The notes: a model not told the origin generated them from the letters alone. A stretch of DNA of 64,000 bases from Dehalococcoidia bacterium (GCA_009377745.1 WHTK01000002.1:46771-110770), one strand, 5' to 3'; counted from the first letter of the stretch, positions 54,571 through 63,695 are shown. Numbers and translations are program-made.

Positions 54571-55113
54571 TCAGCTCTTCGCCGGGGCCGGCTCGGAGTC
54601 AATCTCCAGCGCCGCCAGTACCCGAGTGTGCATGTTGTAGGTGCCGATCAGGACGACAAGCTCGACGATCTGGCGCTCATTGAAATGGGTCTTCAAGGCC
54701 TCGAATACCTCATCCGCTACCTGGATGTCGCGCGTCATCGCGTCGGTCAGGGCCAAGACGGCGCGCTGCCGGCCGTCGAATAAAGACGACCCCTGCCAGT
54801 CCGCGAGGGCATCGCATTGCTCGGCAGTCAGTCCCTCCTCCAGGGCGTAGGCGCCCGCATGCGCCTTGACCACGTACTCGACCTCGTTGAGGATGCCGAC
54901 CCTGATGATCGCGATCTCGCGCGTCTGTCCGTCCAGCTCGGTCTGCCAGCGCACAGCATTTACGTGACCAAACCAACTACTGGCTAACGGCGGGCTGTGG
55001 AGCAGCAGCTTGTAGATATTCAGCAGCCGGCCGGCTCTGCCGCCCCGCAACCCGGCGACCAAGTCCGCCAGCTCCGGATGAGCGTCTTCCTGAATCAGAG
55101 CAACACGGGCCAT
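54571..55113 (-). CDS. Carboxymuconolactone decarboxylase/AhpD-family protein
   Basis: This is a 180-residue all-helical protein. The central motif REIAIIRVGILNEVEYVVKAHAG has the His and Glu of the CMD fold but not the CxxC pair of AhpD, so it is not a peroxidase of that type. GVGILNE-like and FNERQIVELVVLIGTYN are family-typical. The start is ATG 55113, with GAGGAG upstream. It probably acts in a catabolic side reaction with the downstream dehydrogenase homologue. Confidence 0.8.
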   Translation of the reverse strand: MARVALIQEDAHPELADLVAGLRGGRAGRLLNIYKLLLHSPPLASSWFGHVNAVRWQTELDGQTREIAIIRVGILNEVEYVVKAHAGAYALEEGLTAEQCDALADWQGSSLFDGRQRAVLALTDAMTRDIQVADEVFEALKTHFNERQIVELVVLIGTYNMHTRVLAALEIDSEPAPAKS

Positions 55114-55231
55114 TCGATCACTCCTCGATGTACTGCGATAACGCCTGGCGGAACGGGAAGGCAACCGGCAGCCTCTCGCTCCGAGCCAACTTTACAGGAA
55201 GGGGCCAGCTCACGACCGGCTCAGCCCGGAC

Positions 55232-55455
55232 TCAAGGCACGGCGCCGGCGGACAGGGCCGGGGCTTCCTTCCCGGCTTCAGGATGTCGCGGCGGCCGGGC
55301 GCAGAAGATCAACACTCCGGACACCAGGAACGCAAACAGCGTCACCAACCAGACGCTCCGGTCGCTGGGGCTGAGGTCCAGGAGCAGCGCGAAGAGCGGC
55401 ATGCTGAGCGCCGCCGTGCTGGCTCCATCCGGCCCGGCGAGGGCTGACGGCCGGC
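55232..55455 (-). pseudogene. Remnant of the C-terminal end of a transporter, probably MFS
   Basis: On the minus strand an open frame from about 55455 to TGA at 55232 reads AGPDGASTAALSMPLFALLL, then DRSVWLVTLFAFLVSGVLIF and a polar tail. This is one or two hydrophobic helices with the look of a last MFS helix pair. There is no start of a full gene and no room for the rest. It occupies most of the 372-base gap between 55113 and 55486. Confidence 0.35.
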
Positions 55456-55485
55456 TCTAGCCGGATAAGCTATTCACGGGCGTTT

Positions 55486-56292
55486 CTATCCCAGGAAGTC
55501 CGCCACCGCCTTCGAGAACTCAGGCGCGTTCTCGTAGTGGATCTGGTGCGCCCCGTCCTCGATGATGTACGCGCTCGAGCCGGGGACGAGGCTCTTAAGC
55601 TCGTCCGCCATCGCGCTCGATGGGTCACCCCTGCCGAGCAGGAAAAGCGTCGGCATCGTCAGAGAGGGCAGGCGGCGCGTCAGGACAAAGCGCTTGCGAT
55701 TGTCGGCGTTGGCCATCGTCTTCATCATCCGGCCAAAGGCGTCGGCGTAGCCGGGCTCGTCTAGCCGGCGCACCTTCTCCTGCACCAGGTCTTCCCGCTC
55801 AGCGTCGCTCATCGTCTCCGTCACCTTGACCAGCGCCTCGCGAGCCTTCTCTTCGGACGGCGCCTCGAAGTTTGCCAGCCGGTCATTCGGGGCGCCGTGG
55901 AAGCCGGGGTTGCCGGTCATGATCAGCTTCTGGACGCGGTCAGGGCTCTCGTAGGCGAAGAGCCCGGCGATCCAGCCGCCCATGGTCGCGCCGATGATGT
56001 GGCTGGAGCGGATGCCCAGCGCGTCCTGGAACTCGCGCACGAAGTCGGTCAGGTAGGGGAAGGCGTCCATGTTCGCGTAGGTGTCCCCCGGCGGCCAGCC
56101 GACGAGGTCGGGAGCCAAGACGCGATACTTGGCGCTGAGGTGCTCGATTGCGGGCCGCCAATCGTCCGCCCCGCCCACGACGCTTACGCCATGGATCAAG
56201 AGGACCGTCTCGCCGGCGCCGGCCTCCAGATAGCGCGTCTTGCCGTGACTGAGCGTAACCTCTTTACGCGTGACTACTGCTGTCGTCGTCAT
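55486..56292 (-). CDS. Alpha/beta-hydrolase-fold protein with Thr at the nucleophile position
   Basis: This is a 268-residue alpha/beta hydrolase related to C-C bond hydrolases (MhpC-like) and esterases. LLIHGVSVVGG oxyanion region, GRGDPSS acid and GAHQIHYENAPEF with the catalytic His are present. The nucleophile elbow reads GATMGGW, with Thr instead of Ser. A Thr nucleophile is rare, so it may have unusual or no hydrolytic activity. Confidence 0.8.
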   Translation of the reverse strand: MTTTAVVTRKEVTLSHGKTRYLEAGAGETVLLIHGVSVVGGADDWRPAIEHLSAKYRVLAPDLVGWPPGDTYANMDAFPYLTDFVREFQDALGIRSSHIIGATMGGWIAGLFAYESPDRVQKLIMTGNPGFHGAPNDRLANFEAPSEEKAREALVKVTETMSDAEREDLVQEKVRRLDEPGYADAFGRMMKTMANADNRKRFVLTRRLPSLTMPTLFLLGRGDPSSAMADELKSLVPGSSAYIIEDGAHQIHYENAPEFSKAVADFLG

Positions 56293-56400
56293 CTAATTCC
56301 TCTCAATCCAGAATCGAGTTGAGCCGCCGGAAATGTAAGTCCGGCCATCAGCCTTGTCAAGGACGCTGACGAACGCAGCCGTGCTACGGCTCAACGCCGT

Positions 56401-56688
56401 CTAGCCGGTCTGCAGCTCTTCGATCCGCCTGCCGATCGCGCGCGCTACGGACTGCAGCTGAGCGAAGTCCCGGACCTCCCGGGTCCAGGCCAGCGCCGCT
56501 GCTCGCGTCGCCGGCTGACCTTCGGCCGGGACATCGCTCGGTGGCGGCGCCTCGCGCCCCGTCCTCTCGAAGCCGCTGACGGCTCTCGCTGCCTGCGGCC
56601 TGATCCTCCTCAGCACATCCTTCAGCAGCTCCACGTCATCCGTGGACTGGAAGAACGCGACAACGCCGGCCAGATCTGTCTGCTCCAT
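56401..56688 (-). CDS. Small hypothetical protein
   Basis: This is a 95-residue soluble helical protein (LAGVVAFFQSTDDVELLKDVL, RDFAQLQSVARAIGRRIEEL) with a Pro/Gly-rich middle. No domain is recognised. It is open with good third-position GC bias and no competing frame, which supports coding. No close neighbour on the same strand suggests a partner. Confidence 0.5.
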   Translation of the reverse strand: MEQTDLAGVVAFFQSTDDVELLKDVLRRIRPQAARAVSGFERTGREAPPPSDVPAEGQPATRAAALAWTREVRDFAQLQSVARAIGRRIEELQTG

Positions 56689-56862
56689 GGCGTCAGGATA
56701 GCAGCCGCTTCGCCGAGAAATTTGCTATCGACACATAAGGCTACTATCTGCGCCCGGGCGATCAAAGGTTGCCACGCCTCGGCTGTCGCCGATGGCTCGC
56801 AACGACAGGAGTCACACTGGCCGACCGAGTGCATAGCGAACGTCGAGACGGCGGGCCGACGC

Positions 56863-57072
56863 TCAGGCCTTTACGAAGTAGGCTTCCTTCTTGTTTGTCC
56901 AGTAATTCGGCACCACCGCCGTGATCTTCACGGACAGCTTGTCGCCGATCTTGGCGTTGGGGACAGTGACCAATGCATCACCGATGTAAGCGATGCCGAA
57001 AGGCCCCTCGTCCGTCGTCTCCTCAACGATCTCGATCTCGTAAGTCTTGCCGGGCTCAGCTTCTTCCGCCAT
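56863..57072 (-). CDS. Stand-alone TRAM-domain protein from an internal start
   Basis: ATG at 57072 is preceded by AGGAGGGAG at an ideal 6-8 base distance, within the EEP-TRAM frame. Translation from here gives a 69-residue single TRAM protein (MAEEAEPGKTYEIEI to TNKKEAYFVKA), which is the usual size of free-standing TRAM RNA chaperones. It is likely the main product of this region; the in-frame EEP extension may simply lack a stop codon before it. Confidence 0.7.
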   Translation of the reverse strand: MAEEAEPGKTYEIEIVEETTDEGPFGIAYIGDALVTVPNAKIGDKLSVKITAVVPNYWTNKKEAYFVKA

Positions 57073-57888
57073 GAGGTACTCCCTCCTATCAGACGAATCC
57101 TCAGAATCATAGCCGGTGATCTGCCCCAACGCCTCGCCATCATGATCGAGGTCGAAGTCGAGGATCAAGGCCGCGTGGTCGCTCAGGACCTGGCGTGGCG
57201 CCTCAACGCCATCGACTCTGCCCCACTCATATCTGACCGACCGGAGGCGGGAGATCATGCGCCGGTTGACGAAGGCCTGGTCCAGGCGAAAGCCGTTGCC
57301 GCCGTTGGGCGAGTACCAGGTGAACACGCGTTCATCGCCCCGCAGATGACGAAAGGCATCGCGCCAGCCCCTGGCTTGCAGTCCGTCCAGCCAGGCGGCC
57401 GTCCTCGGTCCAAAGACGCTCGTCTCCTCGTCGAGCCCCGGCCAGCCGCAGTTCGTGTCGCCCAGCAAGACGGCGGGGCCGCGACGCCAGCCGGTCGTCA
57501 GCGCGGCCACGGCCTCCATGAACGGCAGCTTGCGTCGCGTCACCATATTGGGGATATGCATGAGCGCGACGACAAACGGCCGCTCTTCGAATGCCGTTGC
57601 GACCAGCCAGCGTCCCGGCTCCGATGGTGCGAGGCGCAAGGCGTGGCGGCGCAGCGGTAGCCGGGAGGCTAAAAGCAGGGCGTTGCGGCCGGGATAGGCG
57701 GCGTCCGCCGTCGTGATCTGATGCTCGAAGCCGAGGTCGAAGAGCGCCGTCGCGAGCCGGCGGCTGGGCGGCGAGGCGCGGAACTCGCAGAGCCCAACGA
57801 TGTCCGGCGCCCAGCGTTCGATTTGGCCCAGAATGCGCTCGACACGCGCGCCGCCGCCGGCCCGGATATTCCAGGAAACGATCCTCAT
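56863..57888 (-). CDS. Endonuclease/exonuclease/phosphatase (EEP) domain read in frame into a TRAM protein
   Basis: This is a 341-codon open frame. Residues 1-about 250 are an EEP domain: IVSWNIRAGGG, IVGLCEFRA (Glu ligand), MHIPNMV, LLGDTNCGW and the C-terminal SDHAALIL. Residues 273-341 are a complete TRAM domain (GKTYEIEIVEETTDEGPFGIAYIG to KIGDKLSVKITAVV), an RNA-binding fold. The linker encodes LTGYDSEDSSDRREYL-like sequence and overlaps a strong internal ribosome-binding site. Two products are possible. Confidence 0.75.
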   Translation of the reverse strand: MRIVSWNIRAGGGARVERILGQIERWAPDIVGLCEFRASPPSRRLATALFDLGFEHQITTADAAYPGRNALLLASRLPLRRHALRLAPSEPGRWLVATAFEERPFVVALMHIPNMVTRRKLPFMEAVAALTTGWRRGPAVLLGDTNCGWPGLDEETSVFGPRTAAWLDGLQARGWRDAFRHLRGDERVFTWYSPNGGNGFRLDQAFVNRRMISRLRSVRYEWGRVDGVEAPRQVLSDHAALILDFDLDHDGEALGQITGYDSEDSSDRREYLMAEEAEPGKTYEIEIVEETTDEGPFGIAYIGDALVTVPNAKIGDKLSVKITAVVPNYWTNKKEAYFVKA

Positions 57889-57969
57889 GCTGGCATGCGG
57901 GTTAGTGTCTCCATCGCTGAAACGACAAGCCCGTCCGAATAGCTAGCCGCCCTCGACGCCTGGTCCCGG

Positions 57970-57999
57970 TTGACAAGCCCGCCGGGCACCATTTAGGCT
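57970..57999 (+). promoter_or_regulatory. Promoter of the ABC-exporter leader
   Basis: A consensus -35 TTGACA (57970-57975) is followed after 18 bases by TAGGCT (57994-57999), a weak -10. It lies in the 327-base divergent gap between the EEP-TRAM gene and the exporter and would give a leader of about 210 bases. Confidence 0.5.
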
Positions 58000-58050
58000 A
58001 ACGCCATCCTTTTTCAGGGAGCACGCGCGTTGGTCGATAGAGTACGCCAC

Positions 58051-58140
58051 ATGATCACCGGAACGCGACGACAGCGAATGGCCGCCCCGCGTATCGGAAA
58101 CAGTGGGATGAGTGCGCCTTCACGGAGATGGCAACGCTGA
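58051..58140 (+). CDS. Candidate 29-residue Arg-rich leader peptide before the ABC exporter
   Basis: The short frame MITGTRRQRMAAPRIGNSGM then SAPSRRWQR ends 25 bases before an intrinsic terminator hairpin. It has RRQR and SRRWQR, with +x+ patterns as in drug-stalled leader peptides. There is no strong Shine-Dalgarno, so coding status is unsure. It resembles the leader at 31846 in layout. Confidence 0.3.
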   Translation: MITGTRRQRMAAPRIGNSGMSAPSRRWQR

Positions 58141-58165
58141 ACTAAGTCAGGTCAGCCGGCACTCA

Positions 58166-58195
58166 GCCCACCACGGCAAACGTAGTGGGCTTTTT
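58166..58195 (+). terminator. Intrinsic terminator inside the exporter leader (candidate attenuator)
   Basis: Stem GCCCACCACG/CGTAGTGGGC with one mismatch, 5-base loop, then TTTTT (58191-58195). It ends 20 bases before the exporter ATG, on the same strand and after the promoter. It must be read through or prevented from folding for the exporter to be expressed. Confidence 0.75.
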
Positions 58196-58215
58196 AGTGC
58201 CCGCGAGGCAGAGCT

Positions 58216-59958
58216 ATGAAGATCCCCCTGGGTCAGTACCTGAACCTCCTCTCCCGCTATCTGGCGGCGCAGAAGCCGCGAGTGGCGCTCCTCTTCGCGC
58301 TGCTGATCTCCGGCGTGCTGCTTCAGGTCGGGAATCCTCAGATCGTGCGCGCCTTCATTGACGGCGCCCTTGACGGTGAGCCCCAATCGCGGCTCCTGGT
58401 GCTGGCGGCTCTTTTCATCCTCTTCGCGGCCATCAGCCAGCTGCTCGCGGTGCTGGCTACCTATCTGAGCGAGACCGTGGGTTGGACCGCCACCAACGCC
58501 CTGCGCTCCGATTTCGCGGAGCACCTTCTGCGCCTCGATATGTCCTTCCACAAGACGAGGACGCCGGGAGAGATGATCCAGCGCATCGATGGCGACGTGG
58601 ATGGCCTCTCCAACTTCTTTTCCCAGTTCGCCCTGGCGCTCTGCGGCAATCTGCTGCTGCTCATCGGCGTCCTGTTCTTCCTCTTCCTGGAGGACTGGCG
58701 CTTGGGCGTGGCCCTGGGCCTATTTGCCTTGCTCGCCCTCACCGTCCTTTTCAGCCTGCGCTCCTTCGCCGTCTCGCGCTGGATAGCGCTGCGAGAGGTG
58801 ACAGCGCAGTTCTACGGCTTCGTCGGCGAGCAGCTGGCCGGTACGGAGGACATCCGCGCCAACGGAGCGCGTCCTTATTCGATGACCCGGTTCCACGAGC
58901 AGCTACGCCACTGGCTGCCGCTCTCGATCAGCTCCGGGCTGGGCTTCGCCTGGCTCTGGATCGCTTCGCTCAGCGTCTTCACCGTAGGCCACACCGTGGC
59001 GCTGCTGGCGTCGTTCTACCTCTGGCAGCAGGGCGACCTCAGCATCGGCTCCGTCTACCTCGTCTTCCACTACACGGAGCTGCTGCGCCGGCCCATTGAG
59101 CAGATCCGCGAGCAGATGCAGGAGCTCCAGAGCGCCAGCGCCAGCATCGCCCGCGTCGATGGCCTGCTGCAGATTGAGTCGAAGATCAGGGATGAAGGCC
59201 GGATCACCCTGCCGGACGGCCCCCTCGCCGTTGAGTTCGAGGGCGTCAGCTTTGGCTACGAGCCCGACGATCCGGTGCTGAACGGCGTCAGTCTGAGCGT
59301 CGAGCCGGGGCAGTTCCTCGGCCTGGTCGGCCGCACCGGCAGCGGCAAGACCACGCTCGGGCGCCTGCTGGTACGCCTCTACGACATCGATGACGGCCGC
59401 CTGACCCTCGGTGGTCACCCCCTGGCGGAGCTGCCCCTGTCGCACCTGCGCGACCGCGTCGGCGTCGTGTCGCAGGATATCCAGCTTCTCGAAGGCTCCG
59501 TCCGCAACAACCTCACCTTCTTCGACGAGTCGATACCGGACGAGCGTCTGGTACGGGCCCTTGATGGTCTCGGCCTCGGCGGCTGGCTGGAGTCGCTACC
59601 GGACGGCCTCGACACGGAGCTGGGGACGAACTGGCGCCTCTCGGCCGGCGAGGCCCAGCTCCTGGCCTACGCCCGCGTCTTCCTGCGCGATCCCGGCCTG
59701 ATCGTCCTGGACGAGGCCACCTCGCGCCTCGACCCGGCGACCCAGCGCCTGATCGAGGTCGCCGTGGCGAACCTGCTGCGGGGTCGTACGGCCATCGTCG
59801 TCGCCCACCGGCTCACGACCCTCGAGGACGCCGATGTCATCGCCGTGATGGAAGATGGCAGCGTCATCGAGGCCGGGCCGCGGCAAGCCCTGCTCGCGGA
59901 CCAGACCTCCCGGTTCGCGAGCCTCTATCGCCGTGACGCGGAAGCTTCGCTGACATGA
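58216..59958 (+). CDS. ABC exporter half-transporter 1 (type IV, TM-NBD)
   Basis: This is a 580-residue half-exporter: six membrane helices (about 1-310) followed by the ATPase: GRTGSGKTT Walker A, VSQDIQLLEGSV Q-loop, LSAGEAQLLAYARV signature (degenerate LSGGQ), LIVLDEATSRLD Walker B with catalytic Glu, and AHRLTT H-loop. The weak signature suggests one half of a heterodimer. The stop overlaps the next exporter gene by 4 bases. Confidence 0.92.
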   Translation: MKIPLGQYLNLLSRYLAAQKPRVALLFALLISGVLLQVGNPQIVRAFIDGALDGEPQSRLLVLAALFILFAAISQLLAVLATYLSETVGWTATNALRSDFAEHLLRLDMSFHKTRTPGEMIQRIDGDVDGLSNFFSQFALALCGNLLLLIGVLFFLFLEDWRLGVALGLFALLALTVLFSLRSFAVSRWIALREVTAQFYGFVGEQLAGTEDIRANGARPYSMTRFHEQLRHWLPLSISSGLGFAWLWIASLSVFTVGHTVALLASFYLWQQGDLSIGSVYLVFHYTELLRRPIEQIREQMQELQSASASIARVDGLLQIESKIRDEGRITLPDGPLAVEFEGVSFGYEPDDPVLNGVSLSVEPGQFLGLVGRTGSGKTTLGRLLVRLYDIDDGRLTLGGHPLAELPLSHLRDRVGVVSQDIQLLEGSVRNNLTFFDESIPDERLVRALDGLGLGGWLESLPDGLDTELGTNWRLSAGEAQLLAYARVFLRDPGLIVLDEATSRLDPATQRLIEVAVANLLRGRTAIVVAHRLTTLEDADVIAVMEDGSVIEAGPRQALLADQTSRFASLYRRDAEASLT

Positions 59959-61732
59959 GCACGGCTCGATTCCTGCTGAATCTCGCCGGCTACTGGCGCG
60001 GCCTCTACCTGCTGAACTGCCTGCTCTGGTCGTTGGTCTACCTCGGCCCGATCCTGCCGGGCCTGATCCTGCGCGAGTTCTTCAATAGCCTCGAAGCCAA
60101 CACGGCGACGGCTCAGACCGTGCTGGTGCTGCTGGCGATGTTCCTGGCCATCGGCGCCGGCCGGGTGGTGACAATCTACACGGCCATCTACGCCGCCATG
60201 CTGCATCGCTTCGGCACCAGCGGCCTGCTGCGCCGCAACATGTTCGCGCGCATCCTCCATCTGCCGGCGGCGCGCGCCCTGCCCGAGTCCGCGGGCGAGG
60301 TAATCAGCCGCTTTCGCGATGACGGTCTCTACGCCGAGAACGCCGTCGACTGGATGCTGGATGTCCTCGGCAGCACGGTTTTTGCGGTCGTTGGCTTCGT
60401 CATCCTCGCCACCATCGACCTCCAGCTGACGCTCGCCGTCTTCCTGCCCCTGCTGGCCATCATCGGCGTATCCCGCCTGGTTAGCAGCCGCGTCGAGACC
60501 TATCGCCAGGCCAGCCGCGACGCGACCGAGGGCGTGACCGGTGCCCTGGGAGAGATCTTCGGCGCCGTGCAGGCGATCCAGCTCAACCGCGCCGAGGAGC
60601 GGGTCATCGGTTACCTGCGCGGCCTGAACGCGGTGCGACTGCGCGCCATGGTCAAGGACCGCGTCTTCTCCCAGATGCTGCGCGCCGTCTACCAGAACAC
60701 GGTCAGCCTCGGCACCGGCCTGGTGCTGCTCCTGGCCGCCGGCGACCTGCGCTCCGGCGAGCTGACGGTGGGCGATTTCGCGCTCTTCATTTACTACCTG
60801 GCCTTCGTGACCGACTTCGTCCACCAGGTCGGGCGCTTTATGACCATCAACCAGCAGACCGGCGTCTCCGCCGAACGCATGCAGCGCATCATGCAGGGCC
60901 AGCCGCCCGAGGCCCTGGTCTCGCACATGCCGCTGTACTTGCGCGACGACTTCGATGCCGGCGTCTTTGCCGAGCCGCGAGAACGGCTGCCGCTGCAATC
61001 CATCGAGGTGGAAAAGCTGACCTATGTGCATCCAGCCTCCAGCGGCGGCATCCACGATGTTAGCCTCAGCCTGACGCCGGGGACGCTCACCGTCATCACC
61101 GGCCGCATCGGCTCCGGCAAGACGACGCTGCTGCGGTCGATGCTGGGCCTGCTGCCTGCCACAGCCGGTGCGGTGAAATGGAACGGCCGGCCGATCGCGG
61201 ACCCCGCGGAGTTCCTGGTATCGCCGCTCGTCGCCTACGTGCCCCAGGTGCCGACCCTGTTCAGCTTCAGCGTCGTCGAGAACATCCTCCTCGGCCTGCC
61301 TGACGAGACGGAGCTAGTCGAGTCGAGCGTCCAGGCGGCGGTGTGCTTGAGCATGACATCGCCGGCTTCCAGGAGGGCCTCCAGACTATCGTTGGGCCCA
61401 GGGGAGTGAGGCTGTCCGGCGGTCAGGTACAGCGCGTGGCCGCCGCCCGCGCCCTCGTCCGTGAGCCCGAGTTGCTGGTGCTGGACGACCTCTCCAGCGC
61501 CCTCGATGTCGAAACGGAGGAGGTCCTCTGGAGCCGGGTCTTTCAGATGCACGTCGGCGCCTGCCTTGCCGTATCGCATCGAAGGTCCGTCCTGGAGCGC
61601 GCCGATAGCGTCATCGTGATGAAAGACGGACGCATCGAGGCCCAGGGTAAGCTCACGGACCTCCTTCAAACCTCGATGGAGATGAGGCTGCTCTGGAGCC
61701 AGGACGTGGAGGCAGAAGCCCCCGGCGCTTGA
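59955..61732 (+). pseudogene. ABC exporter half-transporter 2, frameshifted near 61343
   Basis: The first frame has six membrane helices and Walker A RIGSGKTTLLRS, Q-loop YVPQVPTLFSFSV. At 61341-61346 (GTGTGC) the frame changes; the rest is [12 protein letters not shown], canonical signature [15 protein letters not shown], Walker [13 protein letters not shown] with Asp for the catalytic Glu, and SHRRSVL H-loop, ending at 61732. Loss of a TG pair, or gain of one base, restores about 591 residues. With partner 1 having the weak signature and this one the weak Walker B, they form a normal asymmetric heterodimer. Confidence 0.82.
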
Positions 61733-61773
61733 TCGGATATGGCAGTCCCCGCCAGCCGTTGACTCCGGTGACT

Positions 61774-62406
61774 CTAGGGCGAGGCGGCGCCGCAGTAGAG
61801 CTGGCCCATATGCCCGAAACAGGCATCGACCGAGTCCAGCGGCCCGGCTGCAGCGCCCGCGCTAGAACGGCAGCTGGCGACGCCGGCAGGGTCGGCCACG
61901 GCGGTGCAGCGGCCGTTCGTTGCCTGATAAGTGAAGAGCGCGGTCATCGGTGCGCCGGTCACGACGCGGCCGTCACAGACCAGCCTCGCCGTAACGGTAT
62001 CGTTCCCCGGCGCCGCGGCAACCGAAGCCTCTGTCGCGCAGCCGGACGCCGCCGTCGTGGCGGTGGCCGTTGGCGCGACGGGCGCCTGCGTTGGAGCCTG
62101 GACGGCTGAGGTCGCCGTCGGAGCCGGCGCTGTGGGTGACGGGGCAAGAGCAGTCGCGGCCGGCGTGGGGCTGGCCGGCAAGGGCGCCGTCGCGATCGGC
62201 AAGACCTGCGCCGGCGTTGGCGATGCCGCCGTCAGCTGAGGCGTGACAAGCGGGTCCAATCCCGAGCGTGGTTCATCGCCGGAGCCGTAGACCAGCCCGA
62301 AAATGATGATGCCCGCGACCAAGGCCGCGACCAGGGCGAGCTTGCCTTGCGAGGTCAGTGCGTTCCAGAGTCCCACCGAGCGACATATTACTCGCTCCGA
62401 AACCAT
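61774..62406 (-). CDS. Membrane-anchored Thr/Pro/Ala-rich protein with small Cys-containing domain
   Basis: This is a 210-residue protein: one membrane helix (about 23-43), a long Ala/Pro/Thr linker (about 55-120) and a C-terminal domain of about 85 residues with five Cys (SGCATE, LVCDGR, GRCTAV, ASCRSS, DACFGH, YCGAAS pattern), probably disulfide-bonded. It resembles the protein at 28760 in design. It is convergent with the ABC exporter genes. Function is unknown. Confidence 0.6.
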   Translation of the reverse strand: MVSERVICRSVGLWNALTSQGKLALVAALVAGIIIFGLVYGSGDEPRSGLDPLVTPQLTAASPTPAQVLPIATAPLPASPTPAATALAPSPTAPAPTATSAVQAPTQAPVAPTATATTAASGCATEASVAAAPGNDTVTARLVCDGRVVTGAPMTALFTYQATNGRCTAVADPAGVASCRSSAGAAAGPLDSVDACFGHMGQLYCGAASP

Positions 62407-62522
62407 GTGTCGGGGCGAGCCCCCTTATCGCGGAAGCACGAGGCCTGCAATGGGCCTGTGCATAGCGAAGGGCGTTTGGAGGGCTGCCACAGTCCGGCTG
62501 GTAGGCGAGAGCTGGCTTCCAG

Positions 62523-63695
62523 CTACGGCATGCCGAGTCCGAGCCCGAAGTAGTACTGCCCCGTCTTCTCCCACCACACGGGTGAGACCACGAGGTGCTG
62601 GTTAGCGGTGTGGATGTCGCGCAGACAGCGCTCCAGCCGGTGGCCGCTGTAGATGGCAGTGGAGCCGCCCAGCTTGAACATCGAGTCCACCGCCTCCTCA
62701 CAGGACGCCGCCGAATTGACGCAGGCCAACTGGCGGCGCGCTTCCAGGTCCTCTGGGATGGCTTCCCCGGCCTCCACGACGGCCATCATCTCGCGCGCGA
62801 CCTCGAAGAAATAAGCCCGCGCCGATTGGAGCCTGGCCTCCGCGTGTGCGACCTCAGCGTGGACCGTCGGCCTGCCGCCGAGGCCGGCCTGGCTTAGGGT
62901 TGGCGTCTTGCCCTTCGCCAGCTCGACGAAGGCATCGATGGCCGCGCGGGCGATGCCGAGGCCGACGGCGGTGAGGGCGCAACTGAAGAGAGCCAGGATT
63001 CCAACCTGATAGAGGGCTCCCGGTACCTGAGGCTGCCCGGTAAAGGCCGAAAATGTGCGCTGCTCCGGCACAAAAACGTCTCGGACGGCGATGTCCGTGC
63101 TGCCGGTGCCACGCAGGCCGGCGGCGTACCACGTGTCCAGGACCTCACACTCGGCCGCGGGCACGCACATGATCTTCAGGTCCGGCATTCCATGGACGCC
63201 CAGCCGCGGCGCATCGCCATCGAAGACCAGAGAGCCCATACCCAGCCAGGTCGCGTGATGGGCGCCGCTCACCAGCGGCCATTGCCCGGTCAGCCGATAG
63301 CCTCCCGCCACGGGCACGGCGTGGCCCTTGGGAGCAATGGCGCCCACCGAAAGCGCAGCCTGATCGCCACCCAAAATCTCCCGGGCGCCCGCTTGCGGCA
63401 GGAATGCCGCCTGCATGTTGTTGCCGGTTACGTTGGCCAGCACCCACCCGGCCGCGCCGTCCATGGCGGAAATCGCTTCGACCACCTCTAAGAAGGTTGG
63501 CAGATCGACCTCATCGCCGCCGAGCTCTCTCGGTACCCACGAATTGAAGAGCCCGGCCTCGCGCATGGCCGCGACGATGGCGGGCGAGAGACGGCGCTCC
63601 CGTTCACTCTCATCGCGATGCCCCTCGATAACCGCCTGCAGGCTCCTCGCCGTATTGAGTACTGCCTCTTTCGTACGCTCGGTACTCGTCATCAT
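62523..63695 (-). CDS. Acyl-CoA-dehydrogenase-fold flavin monooxygenase (HsaA/DszC-like)
   Basis: This 390-residue flavoprotein uses reduced flavin and O2 to hydroxylate, rather than dehydrogenating acyl-CoA. Seen: FNSWVPRELGGDEVDLPTFL, GAAGWVLANVTGNN, the RLTGQWPLVSGAHHATW region of group D monooxygenases, and CLRDIHTANQHLVVSPVWWE with the conserved His residues. The acyl-CoA dehydrogenase catalytic base is absent. A flavin reductase gene is not nearby. Confidence 0.85.
   Translation of the reverse strand: MMTSTERTKEAVLNTARSLQAVIEGHRDESERERRLSPAIVAAMREAGLFNSWVPRELGGDEVDLPTFLEVVEAISAMDGAAGWVLANVTGNNMQAAFLPQAGAREILGGDQAALSVGAIAPKGHAVPVAGGYRLTGQWPLVSGAHHATWLGMGSLVFDGDAPRLGVHGMPDLKIMCVPAAECEVLDTWYAAGLRGTGSTDIAVRDVFVPEQRTFSAFTGQPQVPGALYQVGILALFSCALTAVGLGIARAAIDAFVELAKGKTPTLSQAGLGGRPTVHAEVAHAEARLQSARAYFFEVAREMMAVVEAGEAIPEDLEARRQLACVNSAASCEEAVDSMFKLGGSTAIYSGHRLERCLRDIHTANQHLVVSPVWWEKTGQYYFGLGLGMP

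Noticed and set aside
58100..58165. Possible cobalamin riboswitch because of AAGTCAGG
   Set aside because: The rest of the B12-box consensus and the GCCACTG element are absent.
58100..58190. Possible SRP RNA because of GAAC...GTCAGGTC near 58139
   Set aside because: The essential GGAAG tetraloop and the symmetric loop sequence are missing, and the segment ends in a terminator directly before a coding gene.
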